A stretch of 64,000 nucleotides of DNA. Origin: Stenocarpella maydis. Taxonomy: Eukaryota > Ascomycota > Sordariomycetes > Diaporthales > Diaporthaceae. Below are positions 35,150 through 45,640 of the stretch, piece by piece. Under the pieces are notes generated by a model. The model searched no databases, had not been told where the DNA came from, and was given only the letters and a program-made list of their open reading frames with translations. The position numbers were made by a program, and so were the translations under genes. The first letter of the stretch is position 1. Each line of letters starts with the position of its first letter. The stretch spans positions 1,599 to 65,598 of the forward strand of contig NQMI01000147.1 of the NCBI GenBank assembly GCA_002270565.1, written 5' to 3'.

Positions 35150-37852
35150 GGCTTCGTCAAAAGAATGTAAGAAGTAGTTAAGTGGAGGTAAATCTACAAC
35201 GAATGTGGTTCAAAACGAAGTCAAAGAATAAGTAGTCTGGTTGACAAGTGAAGGGAATGAAGAGGGAATATCACCGAGCTCAAAACGACATATCAACCCA
35301 TGCACATCTCGCTGCGAGTTTCTGTCCCTTATATAGAGATATCGCGCTCATCCTCGCGAGCCAACTTGGGCTACAGTTGGAATTCCTAGTTGCCGCCCGA
35401 ACATGCGCCCTCAATCTGTAGATCTGGGCCCCCCTACGCTGGGTCAGGAGAAGAGCAGGCCAAGATTCGTCTTCGTCCGAGTGTAGCGCCGATGCGGGAA
35501 ACCCTCGGTCCGCCCGTCGACAGCGCGTGAAGTGCGCGGGCTCTAAGGCAGGGGCACAGGGGTCAATGACATCGCAAGTGTAGTCCAAGCAGATCCATAG
35601 GTGGCAGCCGACACTAGAATGTAGATCTCTTCCAGGTTGTGCTAACACTTCCCCTAGCCACCTGGCCAGACCTCGGGGGCCAAGACTCCAAAGATGTGTG
35701 ATCGAGCGTGAAGACTCGAGGCGATGGCCAGCCAAGCGTCCGTCGGCTTTCGCGTTGGCCTTTTCGGTTCGCATACTCCGTGGTCATGTCTTGTCACTTG
35801 TGCCTTCTCAGTTTCGGTCGGATGGAAACCAAACATGTCGTGCCGCTCTTTCGTTCCCAATGACAGATCCAAGGCCCGCAACGAGCTGGGCTTCTTTATC
35901 AGTTCGCGTCTGCGGACATTCACCAAGCAAGCAGAGAGAGGTTGAACAAGCACAACCATTCCGCCCACTGGACACCTGGTATCCTAAATCGGCGTGTGGC
36001 GTCCGCGATCAAGCTAGTGTAAGACCAGCATCGACCGTCGGCCGTGCACAAGGGAGACACGCTGGCCTCCGAGGTCCGACTGCGCCTTGGCTTCAGCATG
36101 TCCAGAGAAGTGAAGGGGCGCCTTGACGAGATCTCGGGGACAAGAACGGACCCCCACAGGCAACCAATTGTGTTGCAACCTAGAGACGTGTTATCACACT
36201 AAAGGCGACGGGGTATTCGAATTTTTACTAGCCCAGAAAAAGAAAAAAAAAAAGACCACCAAAATTCCTGAAGCCAAAGGATAAATGGTTGATGAGGGAT
36301 ATGAGGGATGAGGGCATGTCTTTGTGGCGAACAGCGTAGCACTCACTTCACAGCTCCGTCAATCGGCCGGTCCGGCCTCCACAGATTTGGTTGAAGGCCG
36401 CTCGAGGGCAACGACTACGCTGGGTCCGTGCCCGTGTGGCAATGTTGGTAAACTAAGTAGTCTAATAGTATATGGTTGCGCATAGATGGATCATCACGCA
36501 ATTCACGTGGATTTGAACCTGCCAGGGCTTGCTCCCTGTCTAGTCTTTTCTTAGACAGATGCCAAACTGCGGCATGATTGTTTCATTTCATCTGGCAGAC
36601 GGACTGCTAAATCGGGGTCTGCGGACGAGTCATGGCCGCAGCGATGTGAAAAAAAACCAGTGGGTTCCAAGGGGTTGGCATGCCCACATGCCGGCGCAAC
36701 CTTGGACGAGGTTGGACTTGGGGCAGCAGAGATCTCCGTCCTTGAATATTAATTCTTTGTCCTCCCTCCTGATTAGCCGCCGATTGAGGGCCCGGTGTCT
36801 TCGGCTCGCGTCGACCAAGATAGCCGCCCGGGTCAATCAATGGGTGATCACGGCCGCTGGCCGCTGGTTGAATAGTGCCGACAAATATCACCCCTTTGTC
36901 GCCAAAGATGAGGATGCAATGCTCAATCACAGTCTCTCGCAACGACTCGACAACTGCTGATCGTCCCGTTTCGGCAGCAAGCACACCAGGTCTCGTGGGC
37001 TCGGGGTTGCTGGGCTGCGTTTCCATTTTCCTATCGACGTTGATCTCTGCGGCGCAGTGCCGCAGGCCCCGGGCAGTGCGAGCGTATGCATGATAAACAT
37101 AATAACCCTCCCCACAGCAGTGGGACGCCATTCACGCGGCAGCCCAGAGCTGTCATCCCTGAGGCAATCAAGAGCAACCCGATGGTACCCTGCGGCTCAG
37201 GGGCCAGCAGGCCTCGTCCTCCGGCATGATGACTCGTGGGCGCGCGCAACAGGAGAAAAGGGCCTGTTTCAAACGCCAGGCGCCAAGTGCTGGACCTCCA
37301 GAAAGTGCTCTGGAGCAGAGCCCGCCAAATTGCACAGGCGATGGGAAGAGGGTCCTGTGAGCCCGTGGGAGAGAAAAGAGCCCTGGGGCCAAAATCTCCG
37401 TGAAACTGAGGCTCCATCAGGCATGTGTTCGCCTGGCCGATACGACTCCTGGGGCGCTCGCTCGACAGGCTGTACTCGGTATTTCGGACGATTGCCCACG
37501 TTCCCATCAGCATCCCCAGGGTCCAGGTGACGCTCCTGAGTCCTCGTCCCATATGGTCCTCTTGCCGTTTTCAACTCCAAGTCTGTTTCTATTTGTTCTT
37601 GAACCATATCAGCGGTACCGCACGTCCGTCTACAGTCCACCTTGGCGCGCCAGATGGTAACCCTATGCGGAGGAGGGAAGTTGGAAGCGAGACAGCCACG
37701 GGTGGAGATTGGCTCACCAGGCTCTGGGAAAGCCGACCGGTCCCAGCCACCGCACACGGCAAGCAGCAGCCCATTCCGGGCATCAGCACGCATTGGCCAC
37801 AGCCAGGACATACAGGAGAGGTGGAGCTGCTCGACGGCAGCAGAGAGGGAAG
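35150..37852. other. Gene-poor region
   Basis: About 2.7 kb. Several frames of 100-180 codons occur on both strands (35280-35774, 35698-36126, 36607-37131, 37057-37530, 37269-37811), but they overlap each other and show no domain. An A-rich run lies at 36238-36255. Around 36500-36560 (minus) a GGTTCAAATCC motif and a small hairpin resemble part of a class II tRNA, but the arms do not pair. The final few hundred bases are probably the promoter of the next gene. Confidence 0.5.
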
Positions 37853-39163
37853 ATGAGGGCCCACAGGTTGCCGTCGACGATGATCCCTTGCGCCCTCGTG
37901 CTCACATGCACGGCCCGAGCCTCTGTCGACGTCGACTTCTCGGCGTATCCCGTCTCGGCACAGGCATGCCTCATGCAGGCAGTCCAGACATCAGGCTGCT
38001 CCTCCGGGGGCACCGTGGCTGAGATGAACGACTGCCTCTGTGGCAACAGCGGGGACTTCGTCCTGGGCACGGCGAGGTGCCTGGGGGATACGGAGGATGC
38101 CGGGACGATGAGCAAGGTGTATGACACCATGGAGCGGTCCTGCTCGGAGACCAGGGCCCCGCTGAGCGTATCGGAAGCACAGTGGCTCGCGGCGGGAAAG
38201 AAGGAGCAGGCAGTCGCCACCACCGTCACGACAACAATAGGGACGATGGTGTTGACGTTCTCGACGACGATAACCCCAACACCCACGCCATCAAGGCCGA
38301 GCGCACAGGGCGCCAGCGGCAACAAGGACGAGCCACAGAGCACAGGCGGCAAGGATGAAGAGGAGCTGACGCTGAGCGCCAAGGTAGGGGTGATCACATC
38401 CAGCATAGCGGGCCTGATGACCCTCGCGTGCATCTCATGCATGATCATCTTCTTCACCAAGAGGAAAAAGGACAAACAGCTCCTGGCCGAGGCACGCGCG
38501 GCGGCAGCAGCAGCAGCAGCAGCGGGGGCCCAGGGCAAGGACCAGGACCAGGACCGAGGCCTCCTCAGCCCCGGCGCCGTGACGCCGGGCCTGCCCAGCC
38601 CGGCAGGGCAGGGAGGAGGCGCATCGGGGTATGAAGCACACGTGTTTGGAGCAAGCGTCGCCGTCCCGCCCACGCCTGCGCACCCACCGGGCTGGGCAGA
38701 CGCGCAGGGCTGCTGGGGAGGCAGCGCGGGCGGGGGGCTGGCGGCCTCGCCGAGCGAGCTCACCGGCGACAGCGCCGCCGTGTTCCACCAGCTGTGCGAC
38801 GGCCGCCCGCAGCGGGGCCCGGCGTGGCCGCCGCCACCGCGCGCGCTGCCAGGCGGTGTGCTTAGCCCGCAGGGCCTGTCGAGGGCCGCGACGCTCTTCA
38901 GCGAGTCGTCTTGGGCGCCGTCGCCGGCGTCCACCCTCGGCTCGTCACACGTGTCGGGGCTCTACGGCCACGGCGCGCCCGGCGCGCGGCAGGAGGAGCC
39001 ATACGAGCTGCCCGGCGCGGAGGCGCGGAGCCCGGTGGAGGCGGACTCGAATCCGGTAACGAGGCTGCCAGAGGGCACAGGTGGCTCCGCGAGGGTCTCG
39101 AGGCTGCCCGAGTATTCGCCCGGGGGGTGGGTGGATCCCAATACGGACAAGCCACCGCTCTGA
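37853..39163 (+). CDS. CFEM-like six-cysteine extracellular domain protein with one membrane helix
   Basis: A single exon of 436 residues from the ATG at 37853; a second ATG at 37880 would also leave a signal peptide (PCALVLTCTARA). The extracellular part has six cysteines (39, 49, 61, 63, 76, 97) with the NDCLCGN signature seen in CFEM-like fungal surface proteins; canonical CFEM has eight. A Thr/Pro-rich stalk follows (about 120-170). One membrane helix lies at 178-201, closed by TKRKKDK, so the C-terminal 230 residues are cytoplasmic. They start with a 10-residue Ala-rich run and then are Pro/Gly/Ser-rich and disordered. The topology suggests a wall-anchored sensor or adhesion protein, but that is inference. 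The upstream frame to 37709 has no ATG and is ignored. Confidence 0.82.
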   Translation: MRAHRLPSTMIPCALVLTCTARASVDVDFSAYPVSAQACLMQAVQTSGCSSGGTVAEMNDCLCGNSGDFVLGTARCLGDTEDAGTMSKVYDTMERSCSETRAPLSVSEAQWLAAGKKEQAVATTVTTTIGTMVLTFSTTITPTPTPSRPSAQGASGNKDEPQSTGGKDEEELTLSAKVGVITSSIAGLMTLACISCMIIFFTKRKKDKQLLAEARAAAAAAAAAGAQGKDQDQDRGLLSPGAVTPGLPSPAGQGGGASGYEAHVFGASVAVPPTPAHPPGWADAQGCWGGSAGGGLAASPSELTGDSAAVFHQLCDGRPQRGPAWPPPPRALPGGVLSPQGLSRAATLFSESSWAPSPASTLGSSHVSGLYGHGAPGARQEEPYELPGAEARSPVEADSNPVTRLPEGTGGSARVSRLPEYSPGGWVDPNTDKPPL

Positions 39164-39474
39164 GACAGGACCGGGGCTGACATGTCTGCGAGACGGACTC
39201 GGCGGGTGCGGTAATGAATCAAACGGATGGCCACGACAGATGTATTACCTTGTAATAATATTACTCCTCCTCGAGATGATTGTGCAGTGCGTTCCCCTCC
39301 TTTGCTGACAGATGTTTTTAAGTTATTTATATATAGCTTTATTATTTTATGAGCTTAACATTATTTAAAGTATATAATAATTTAAATTCATTTTTAATTT
39401 ATAAACTGCTTTTAAATTAAGTTATTTTTTTAAGTCTTTATAATAGTAATAATAATCATAATAATAATAAGTAT
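39164..39474. other. AT-rich flank of the second repeat block
   Basis: The first 130 bases are probable 3' UTR. From 39310 the sequence becomes A/T only with ATA and AATAAT steps. No gene is present. Confidence 0.6.
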
Positions 39475-40067
39475 TGTTAAACGGAACCGCTCAGCAGGGC
39501 GTTGGCACTTCCTGCAAGGAGTTACCCTAGACTTCTTGTAAGGAGTTACCCTAGACTTCTAGTAAGGAGTTACCCTAGACTTCTTGCGAGTCAGGCGATT
39601 TTCGCTAAGTACGCCTAGTGCGTGCGCGACGCAAGATGAGTTTGGTGGCCGTGAGTCGATTATTTTGGCCTGCATTTGCACCTTAATTCAGACCTCTGCA
39701 TTACCCTTATTTCTTACCCAAAAAGTATATAACTTAGTGCATTAGATTGCTTGATTTCTAAAGTTTGTATGTACCTAATTTGGGCATTACCAGGGCTATG
39801 GTTGGCTGGTGGCTTGGAACCAAAGATGGTGTGTTGGAAGGGCGAATTCTCCGGCATTTGCAAATTGCACCAGAGCCTACCGCAGCGTGCCCAGGGGTGA
39901 GACAGGGTGGAGGGTATATAAGGAGGGCTTACAGAAGCCCAACTTAATTCAATACAAAGTTGTCCAGACCACTGTCAATTGTCCGAATTCGCCTCAGGGC
40001 ACCACACTGCGACCCTGCCGAAACACACGCTGAACTGAATGCTATTTTATAGCACATATTCATCAGA
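39475..40067 (+). repeat. Solo LTR, family A, most complete copy, with target duplication
   Basis: It runs from TGTTAAACGGAACC to TTCATCAGA and is flanked by the 5-bp direct repeat AGTAT (39470-39474 and 40068-40072). Inside are three tandem 24-bp units around AAGGAGTTACCCTAGACTTC (about 39515-39586) and a TATATAAGGAGG promoter-like site. The copy at 87-584 is its reverse-oriented sibling. No internal retrotransposon sequence is attached. Confidence 0.88.
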
Positions 40068-40072
40068 AGTAT

Positions 40073-40470
40073 ATACTATTAAATAAATAACTTAATATTA
40101 ACTATAGTAACTAACTAAAAGCATTACTACTATATAACTTATATATATATAGGCCTCTATTAACTAATATAATATATTAAGACGTAATATACTTTTATTA
40201 TATTTATTAACTTTAGCTAATACTATTACTGGTAATGAGCTGTGGGGCAAGGTGCCACTGTACTACGTCTGACCAAACGATCAGCTAATATTCGAACTCT
40301 CTGTTCAAATATCTCTTTCAATCACCTTATATAGTGCGGATTATACCAACTCTTTTATATCTTTTTTATAAGTTCTTATATTATACATAGTCTTACGATA
40401 ATATAAGGTACTAGCAGAGTTATAACAGTTTGCTATATAATATATAGTTAACTATATAACTATATAACTA
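40073..40470. other. AT-rich non-coding stretch
   Basis: RIP-like AT-rich DNA. From about 40428 it becomes a run of (CTATATAA)n that abuts the next element. Confidence 0.6.
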
Positions 40471-40475
40471 TATAA

Positions 40476-40992
40476 CACGGTTCACCAGTGAGTGGACCGT
40501 ATCAGTCAGTGGATTAATTTTTCAACTTCTGCCTTCTTTAATTTAAATATATATATTAATGGTATTTAATATATATATATAAACATATATATTATTTTAA
40601 AGCTAATATAAACCGTGATATTATTTTATAATAATAGTACTATACCTATTAACTTATTCTATGAAGAATTATAGTTAAAACACAGATTTAATGTGCAGCC
40701 ATATAAAAAGAACAAAAAAGTTTAAAAACTCATTTTCTGGTTGGTGCATCTTACTTAATAATTAATAGAGTTAATTATAAATTTAATCTTATATTTATAT
40801 CTTTACAAAGAATAATACGTATTAAAAAATCTTTATTATATAAATCTTTAAATAATATATATATATTTAATTTTACTAAGTAAGAATCATGTAGCCTCTA
40901 ATATTCCCTAACATACTCTTTTATTAGTATTCCCAGCAAAAAGATATCTACTGATCCACTCACTAATACGGTCCACTAACCGGTAAACCACG
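40476..40992. mobile_element. MITE-like element with imperfect terminal inverted repeats
   Basis: The left end reads CGGTTCACCAGTGAGTGGAC and the right end, on the minus strand, TGGTTTACCGGTTAGTGGAC, with the match continuing as CGTAT(C/T)AGT-AGTGGAT, about 45 nt in all. Both ends are bordered by TATAAC or its complement, so the target duplication is TA or TATA-like. The 430-bp interior is AT-rich and without coding capacity. It looks like a deletion derivative of a DNA transposon (TA-targeting type), RIP-mutated. The exact termini are uncertain by a few bases because the flanks are themselves TATA repeats. Confidence 0.6.
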
Positions 40993-41110
40993 TTATATAT
41001 AGTTATATAGATATATAGTAAGGGGTGTTATATAATTATATAGTTATATAGTTATATAGTTATATAGTTATATAGTTATATAGTTACATAGTTATATAAT
41101 AGATATATAG
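40993..41110. repeat. (ATAGTTAT)n simple repeat
   Basis: A run of eight-base ATAGTTAT-type units, ten or so copies with small variations, on the right side of the inverted-repeat element. It mirrors the (CTATATAA)n run on the left side. Confidence 0.8.
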
Positions 41111-41454
41111 TTATAACTCTAGGTACTGGGAAGTAGCTAAGACTAGGAAGTAGCTAGTTTTTAGCAAATTCACTAACTTTAGGCTACCCTAATAGCTACC
41201 TAGGACCAGATATCTAATATAAATTAGCACTAATTAGTACTAACTATACTTAATTACTTATTTTTGATTAGTTTATAAATTTAAAGGGATTAAAATAAAT
41301 GTAATAAGACTAGAAAGTATTAAGGTTTATATAAAATAATTCTTTTTAATATTAAATATTTTTTTAATTTTTACATTATTCTTATAGCTCTTTATCAATT
41401 TAAATCTTTAATGTATTTTACATACAAACTCAAGAAATCAAGCTACTATTGACT
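41111..41454. other. AT-rich non-coding stretch
   Basis: RIP-like sequence with direct repeats of GGAAGTAGCTA near 41128-41158. No gene is present. Confidence 0.55.
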
Positions 41455-41788
41455 AAGTTATATAACTTTTGGGTAAGAAATAAAGGTGAATGACAGAGGT
41501 CGCGAAATTAAGTGCAAATGCAGGCCCCCCCCCCCCCCAAATAATCGGAAACCCTTTTCACGGGGGGGGGGGGGGCCCCCCCAAAAAAAAACCAACTCAT
41601 CTTGCGATCCAACGCAGCACTGGGCGTATTAGCGATCCGCCGAACATCGCAATCCTAGGGTAACTCGCTTGCCTAGAGACAGGTCTAGGGTACCTCCTTA
41701 CAAGAAGTCTAGAGTAACTCCTTACAAGAAGTCAAGGGTAACTCCTTGCACGGAGTACAAACGCCCTGCTGAGCGGTTCCGTTAAACA
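41455..41788 (-). repeat. LTR family A fragment, reverse orientation, with artefact-like homopolymers
   Basis: From GGGTAAGAAATAA to the GTTAAACA end it follows the same part of the LTR as 42941-43197. In place of the short CC and GGCC of the other copies it has about 15 C in a row (41524-41538) and a long G run, C run and A run (41562-41590). These homopolymers, close to an N gap, look like consensus or gap-fill errors. Four degenerate 24-bp units follow. Confidence 0.75.
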
Positions 41789-41805
41789 ACTTATTATAGA
41801 ATTCT

Positions 41806-41830
41806 NNNNNNNNNNNNNNNNNNNNNNNNN
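41806..41830. other. Assembly gap of 25 N
   Basis: Twenty-five undetermined bases join a reverse-oriented LTR fragment on the left to a forward-oriented LTR fragment on the right. The join is therefore a scaffold link, and the real distance and order are unknown. Confidence 0.95.
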
Positions 41831-42156
41831 AACTTAGTGCTGGATGAAGCCTGGTTTCTGAAGTTTGTATGACTTAATTTGGGCATGCTAGGGGTTGGTT
41901 GGCTAGTTGCTTGGTATAAAGATGGTGTGTTGGAAAGGCGAATTTCCGGCATTCAAATTTGCACCAAGCCTACCGCAGCGTGCCAAGGGGTGGAGAGGCA
42001 GGGTATATAAGGAGGCTTACAGAAGCCCAACTTTATTCAATACAAAGTTGTCCAGACCATTGTCAATCGTCCCCATTCGCCTCAGAGCACCACTGCGACC
42101 CTGCCGAAACAACACACGCTGAACTGAATGCTATTCTATAGCACAAATTCATCAGA
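41831..42156 (+). repeat. LTR family A fragment, forward orientation
   Basis: This is the second half of the LTR, beginning AACTTAGTGC and ending TTCATCAGA, like the end of the copy at 39475-40067. Its first half is lost at the N gap. Small deletions relative to that copy may be real or from sequencing error. Confidence 0.8.
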
Positions 42157-42940
42157 TAATTAAGCCTATCTATTGCCCTAGTGGTCTCCCCGTACTCTCA
42201 TATAGTGGTGATTTATATATGGCCCTATAGACCTTCTTATATGACTTTTATTATTACCTTTGCTTATATAAAATTAAGGAGCCCTAGGAATAAGTTGGGT
42301 ATGCTGTGCTGCTTAAAGGACTCTTAAGCTAGGATTAGATCTAGCTTTACCTAAAGATAACAGGATTGAAATATAGAACCCCCTTATTATTTCCTTAAAG
42401 GAAATTTAAGAGTTTCCTATATAATTAACTCTTTGATCCTATTATATATGTTATTACTATAGCTGTAATACTTTTATATTATATAATAAGTAAACGAGCT
42501 TATTATAAATTCATATAATGTGGCAATAGAGTGTGCACAGCACATTGGTGGCTCTCGCTACAGCCACCTACTGTAGCCAGAGGCGTAGTTGCTTACTAAG
42601 CAATACACCCACTATATAGACCCGAGATAGCTGGCGGCTACGCCACTACACCCATACTGAGAAGAGAGAAATATAAAACAACACCCCACTGTATTGCATA
42701 TAGTGACCATCCAATAATTAGTGTTGCAAGGGCGATTATAAGATAGCAAGGATGAAGAGAGGATTATTACTGCTTTAATAGTTTTTGGCAACAGTATTGA
42801 CGGTATTACTCCTGAAGACACTCGAGTGGTCTTCAGCGATATCTTACTACCCATCGTGAGAAGAAGAGGTCTAATATGCGTGGTGCTATACTCACCCTTT
42901 ATCCTATGTGGCGTTTATTATGCCTGATATTATTGGGGGT
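42157..42940. other. Repeat-derived non-coding stretch
   Basis: AT-rich to 42520, then a GC-richer segment starting TGTGCACAGCACATTGG with a CTATATAGACC motif, which might be the head of another LTR. Nothing coding is seen. Confidence 0.45.
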
Positions 42941-43197
42941 CATATACTTTTTGGGTAAGAAATAAGGGTAATGCAGAGGTCTGAATTAAGGTGCAAATGC
43001 AGGCCAAAATAATCGACTCACGGCCACCAAACTCATCTTGCGTCACGCACGCACTGGGCGTACTTAGCGAAAATCGCCTGACTCGCAAGTCTAGGGGTAA
43101 CTCCTTGCTAGAAAGTCTAGGGTAACTCCTTACAACGAAGTCTAGGGTAACTCCTTGCACGGAGTACCAACGCCCTGCTGAGCGGTTCCGTTTAACA
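42941..43197 (-). repeat. Truncated LTR family A copy, reverse orientation
   Basis: It spans CATATACTTTTTGGG to the GTTTAACA end, i.e. only the first half of the LTR. Three 24-bp units of the TCTAGGGTAACTCCTTG type are present. The truncation point coincides with where the fragment at 41455 begins, so both may derive from the same broken copy. No target duplication was found. Confidence 0.8.
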
Positions 43198-44996
43198 AAT
43201 TATAATACCTATGCTGCTGGTGTTAGGGTTACAGTAAGGGGTAATGACTTCAGTAACATCCAATCCTGGGTTGGGGGTCTGGGCTGAGCTGCCTTCTCCA
43301 CTAAAAAGCAGCATAAGCTTAGCTCTCTTAGCATAAAGACACTATCAAATAGCCTCATCCTATAGCTATTAGTTGAGTTCCTTTTCCTTACATTTAAGTT
43401 CCATACTACTAAAACCCTAGTCTAACACTATATCTTTAATACTAGCTTAAAGGGAGGCCATTATATTAGAGGGGTCTTGGGCGGCCTGGGAGAAGGAGAT
43501 CTAGCTAGCCTCATACTAGGGGTTATGCCCCTGCCGCTCAAGTGCAGCGATACCAGTATGTGAGCGCGTGGCGCATATATCAGGTGCCATACTAGTGCCT
43601 CAAACAGTCTACTCCCTAAGAAGGGTGGAACAATCAGACTATTAGAGTATAGGGTTGCAAGTAGAGTAAATGAGTACATATAGTATAGGCTTAATATATA
43701 TAGAGTAAGAGATCAGTATATTTGGGAGTGAGGAGCTATTAATCATTACCCCCCTCCTTTCTTCTCCTATCCCCTTCCTTAGCTATCCTTTTATAGACCG
43801 ACCTGCATCTATACTATATAGTCTCTATACGGCCTTACCGCAGTTATAACTAGCCTTTATTTTATACTCTGCCCATTCTGAGGGTTGTTGAGTTATTCTT
43901 TCTAGCCCTAAGTCATTCCTTTTATGGCCCAGCATAGGTCCAAGCAGCGGTATTGCTGCTTCCTTAATGCTTCCTCCGAGCATGCAACCCTGGGTCCTGA
44001 CAGGAATCCACTATATCACGCTTATTTCATTTAATATACCTACTTACTAAATTTACTAGAAGAGGTACTTACACCTAAGAACTCTTAATATCTCTAATTG
44101 CTTTAGTATAAAGACTAACCGTGAAAGTTTTGCCTAATAATCCTACTTCATTATATATATAGTATTTCCTCCTACTCTCTTTGCTTCCTCTCTATGCCCT
44201 CTAGCTAACCAGTCTGCTCCCTCTTGGAAGTCTTTATTATTATTAACCTTAAGAAGGAAAGGAGCAGGGCGGGTAAGCTCGTAGCAATATACTCTCATTA
44301 TAAATCTATAAGGTATATTGAGAATAAGCGTAATGCAGTGGATTACCGTAATGCACCCTATTACCGTATGTTTCCGACCAACTTTTAAAAAAGGCCCTGC
44401 AAGCGCCATAGCAGTAAGCACTAGTCCATATCGGGCTTGCGATATCCATCAGTGAGCACTCGAGGCTTTTTTCTCAAAAGACAGTCCAGGGGTCCTGGCA
44501 GGCGCTCAGCTCCCAGCAGACGTCTCCCTGCTGGTTGGTCATTTCGACTACGAATGACTGCATAGCCGAGAACCTCCGCATACTGCCGATCTCGTCAGCT
44601 CCCAGCAAGGACACGGCGGGATGCCAGCGTGGCTTCGGGCGGTGGCGTAGTACGAAATACGGCGGCCTATCATGTGCCCTAGCCCAGCGGCTCTAGTTGA
44701 GCCGACTGACAGCAAAGCTCTGCAAGTGTAGACTAACGCAATGGGGAGCAGATCATATGGTGCTTGTGGGATTTCCGGTGTCCGCTAATGATGGTCGTCA
44801 AAGTGAGTCCCGCTGCTATAAAAGCCCCAGCGTGATGCAGGCCGTCCATCACCATCAGAGACTATGCGTGACACTTGCTTGCATCCTTTACCTAGGGTAG
44901 CTCATTGGACTGCGGCATTCGGGACCTACAACTCAAAGACCACAAGGCACCTATTCCATTAGCATCCCTATTGTCTTTGTCGTTATTCAAGGTGTA
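43198..44996. other. AT-rich repeat relics grading into normal DNA
   Basis: 43198-44330 is AT-rich with no readable domains. 43979-44000 has a GGGTCCTGACAGG block like that near the start of the right family-B repeat. From 44340 the composition becomes normal, and the last few hundred bases are the upstream region of the UPF0145 gene. Confidence 0.5.
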
Positions 44997-45640
44997 ATGG
45001 CATATGCATCGAGCGCCAGCCCGCAGACAGTGTCTGCCAAGAAGCCCAAGTATGACACAACGGATATGGAATGTTGTATGTAATTACAGGTTCCCCACAC
45101 AAGGCTCACGTATAAAGAGACCCCGCCGTTGCTCGATACGCTTTGGCCCGTGCGGAGTTTGTGGGACATCAATTGACGTGTTCCATCATCAGATACGGAA
45201 ACCAACGGGGTCATCACCACCACCATGTTTGATGTGCCCGGTTACCGTGTTGTGAGGGTCCTGGGGACTGTCTACGGGATGACGGTGCGCACGAGGAACT
45301 GGGCTGCCGGCCTCGGCATGGGCCTCAAGAGCATGGTCGGCGGCGAACTGAAGTGGTTCACCAACATGGTGGGTGCCGTCCTCAAGCCAGGGGCATCCAG
45401 TTACGTGGACATGGCAGCAAGCTAACGCCTAGTGCAAAGATGTACTCTGCACGGAACGAAGCGGTCTCGCGCGTCGTGGACGAGTGCCAGAAGCGAGAGG
45501 GCAACGCCATCATCGCAATGCGCTTCGACGTCGCTGACTTGGCCGGGTTCACCCAGGTCTGCGCGTACGGCACGGCGGCCCTGGTGGAAAAGGTTGAAGA
45601 GGACGCTGCTGAGGTCCCACAGCTGGCGAAGACCACCTAG
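44997..45640 (+). CDS. UPF0145/YbjQ-family (DUF74) heavy-metal-binding-fold protein
   Basis: Three exons, 44997-45075, 45193-45368 and 45440-45640, give 151 residues. Splicing restores ETNGVITTTMFDVPGYRVVR, which a start at the internal ATG 45225 would lose. The family signature is plain: GTVYGMTVRTRN, LKSMVGGELKWFT, SARNEAVSRVV, and the closing MRFDVADLAGFTQVCAYGTA. Bacterial YbjQ proteins are small pentamer-forming proteins of unknown role; the heavy-metal-binding label rests on fold resemblance. Fungal members have a short added N-terminus, as here (about 30 residues) and an acidic C-terminus. The protein is probably cytosolic. The second intron ends at an AAAG acceptor with a GCTAAC branch site. 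Confidence 0.85.

Noticed and set aside
36495..36565. Class II tRNA-like piece on the minus strand
   Set aside because: GGTTCAAATCC and a variable-arm-like hairpin are present, but the T-stem does not pair and the anticodon arm cannot be formed with a seven-base loop.
37709..37852. 48-codon upstream extension of the CFEM-like frame
   Set aside because: It begins at TTG, not ATG, and would place Arg/Gln-rich sequence before the signal peptide.
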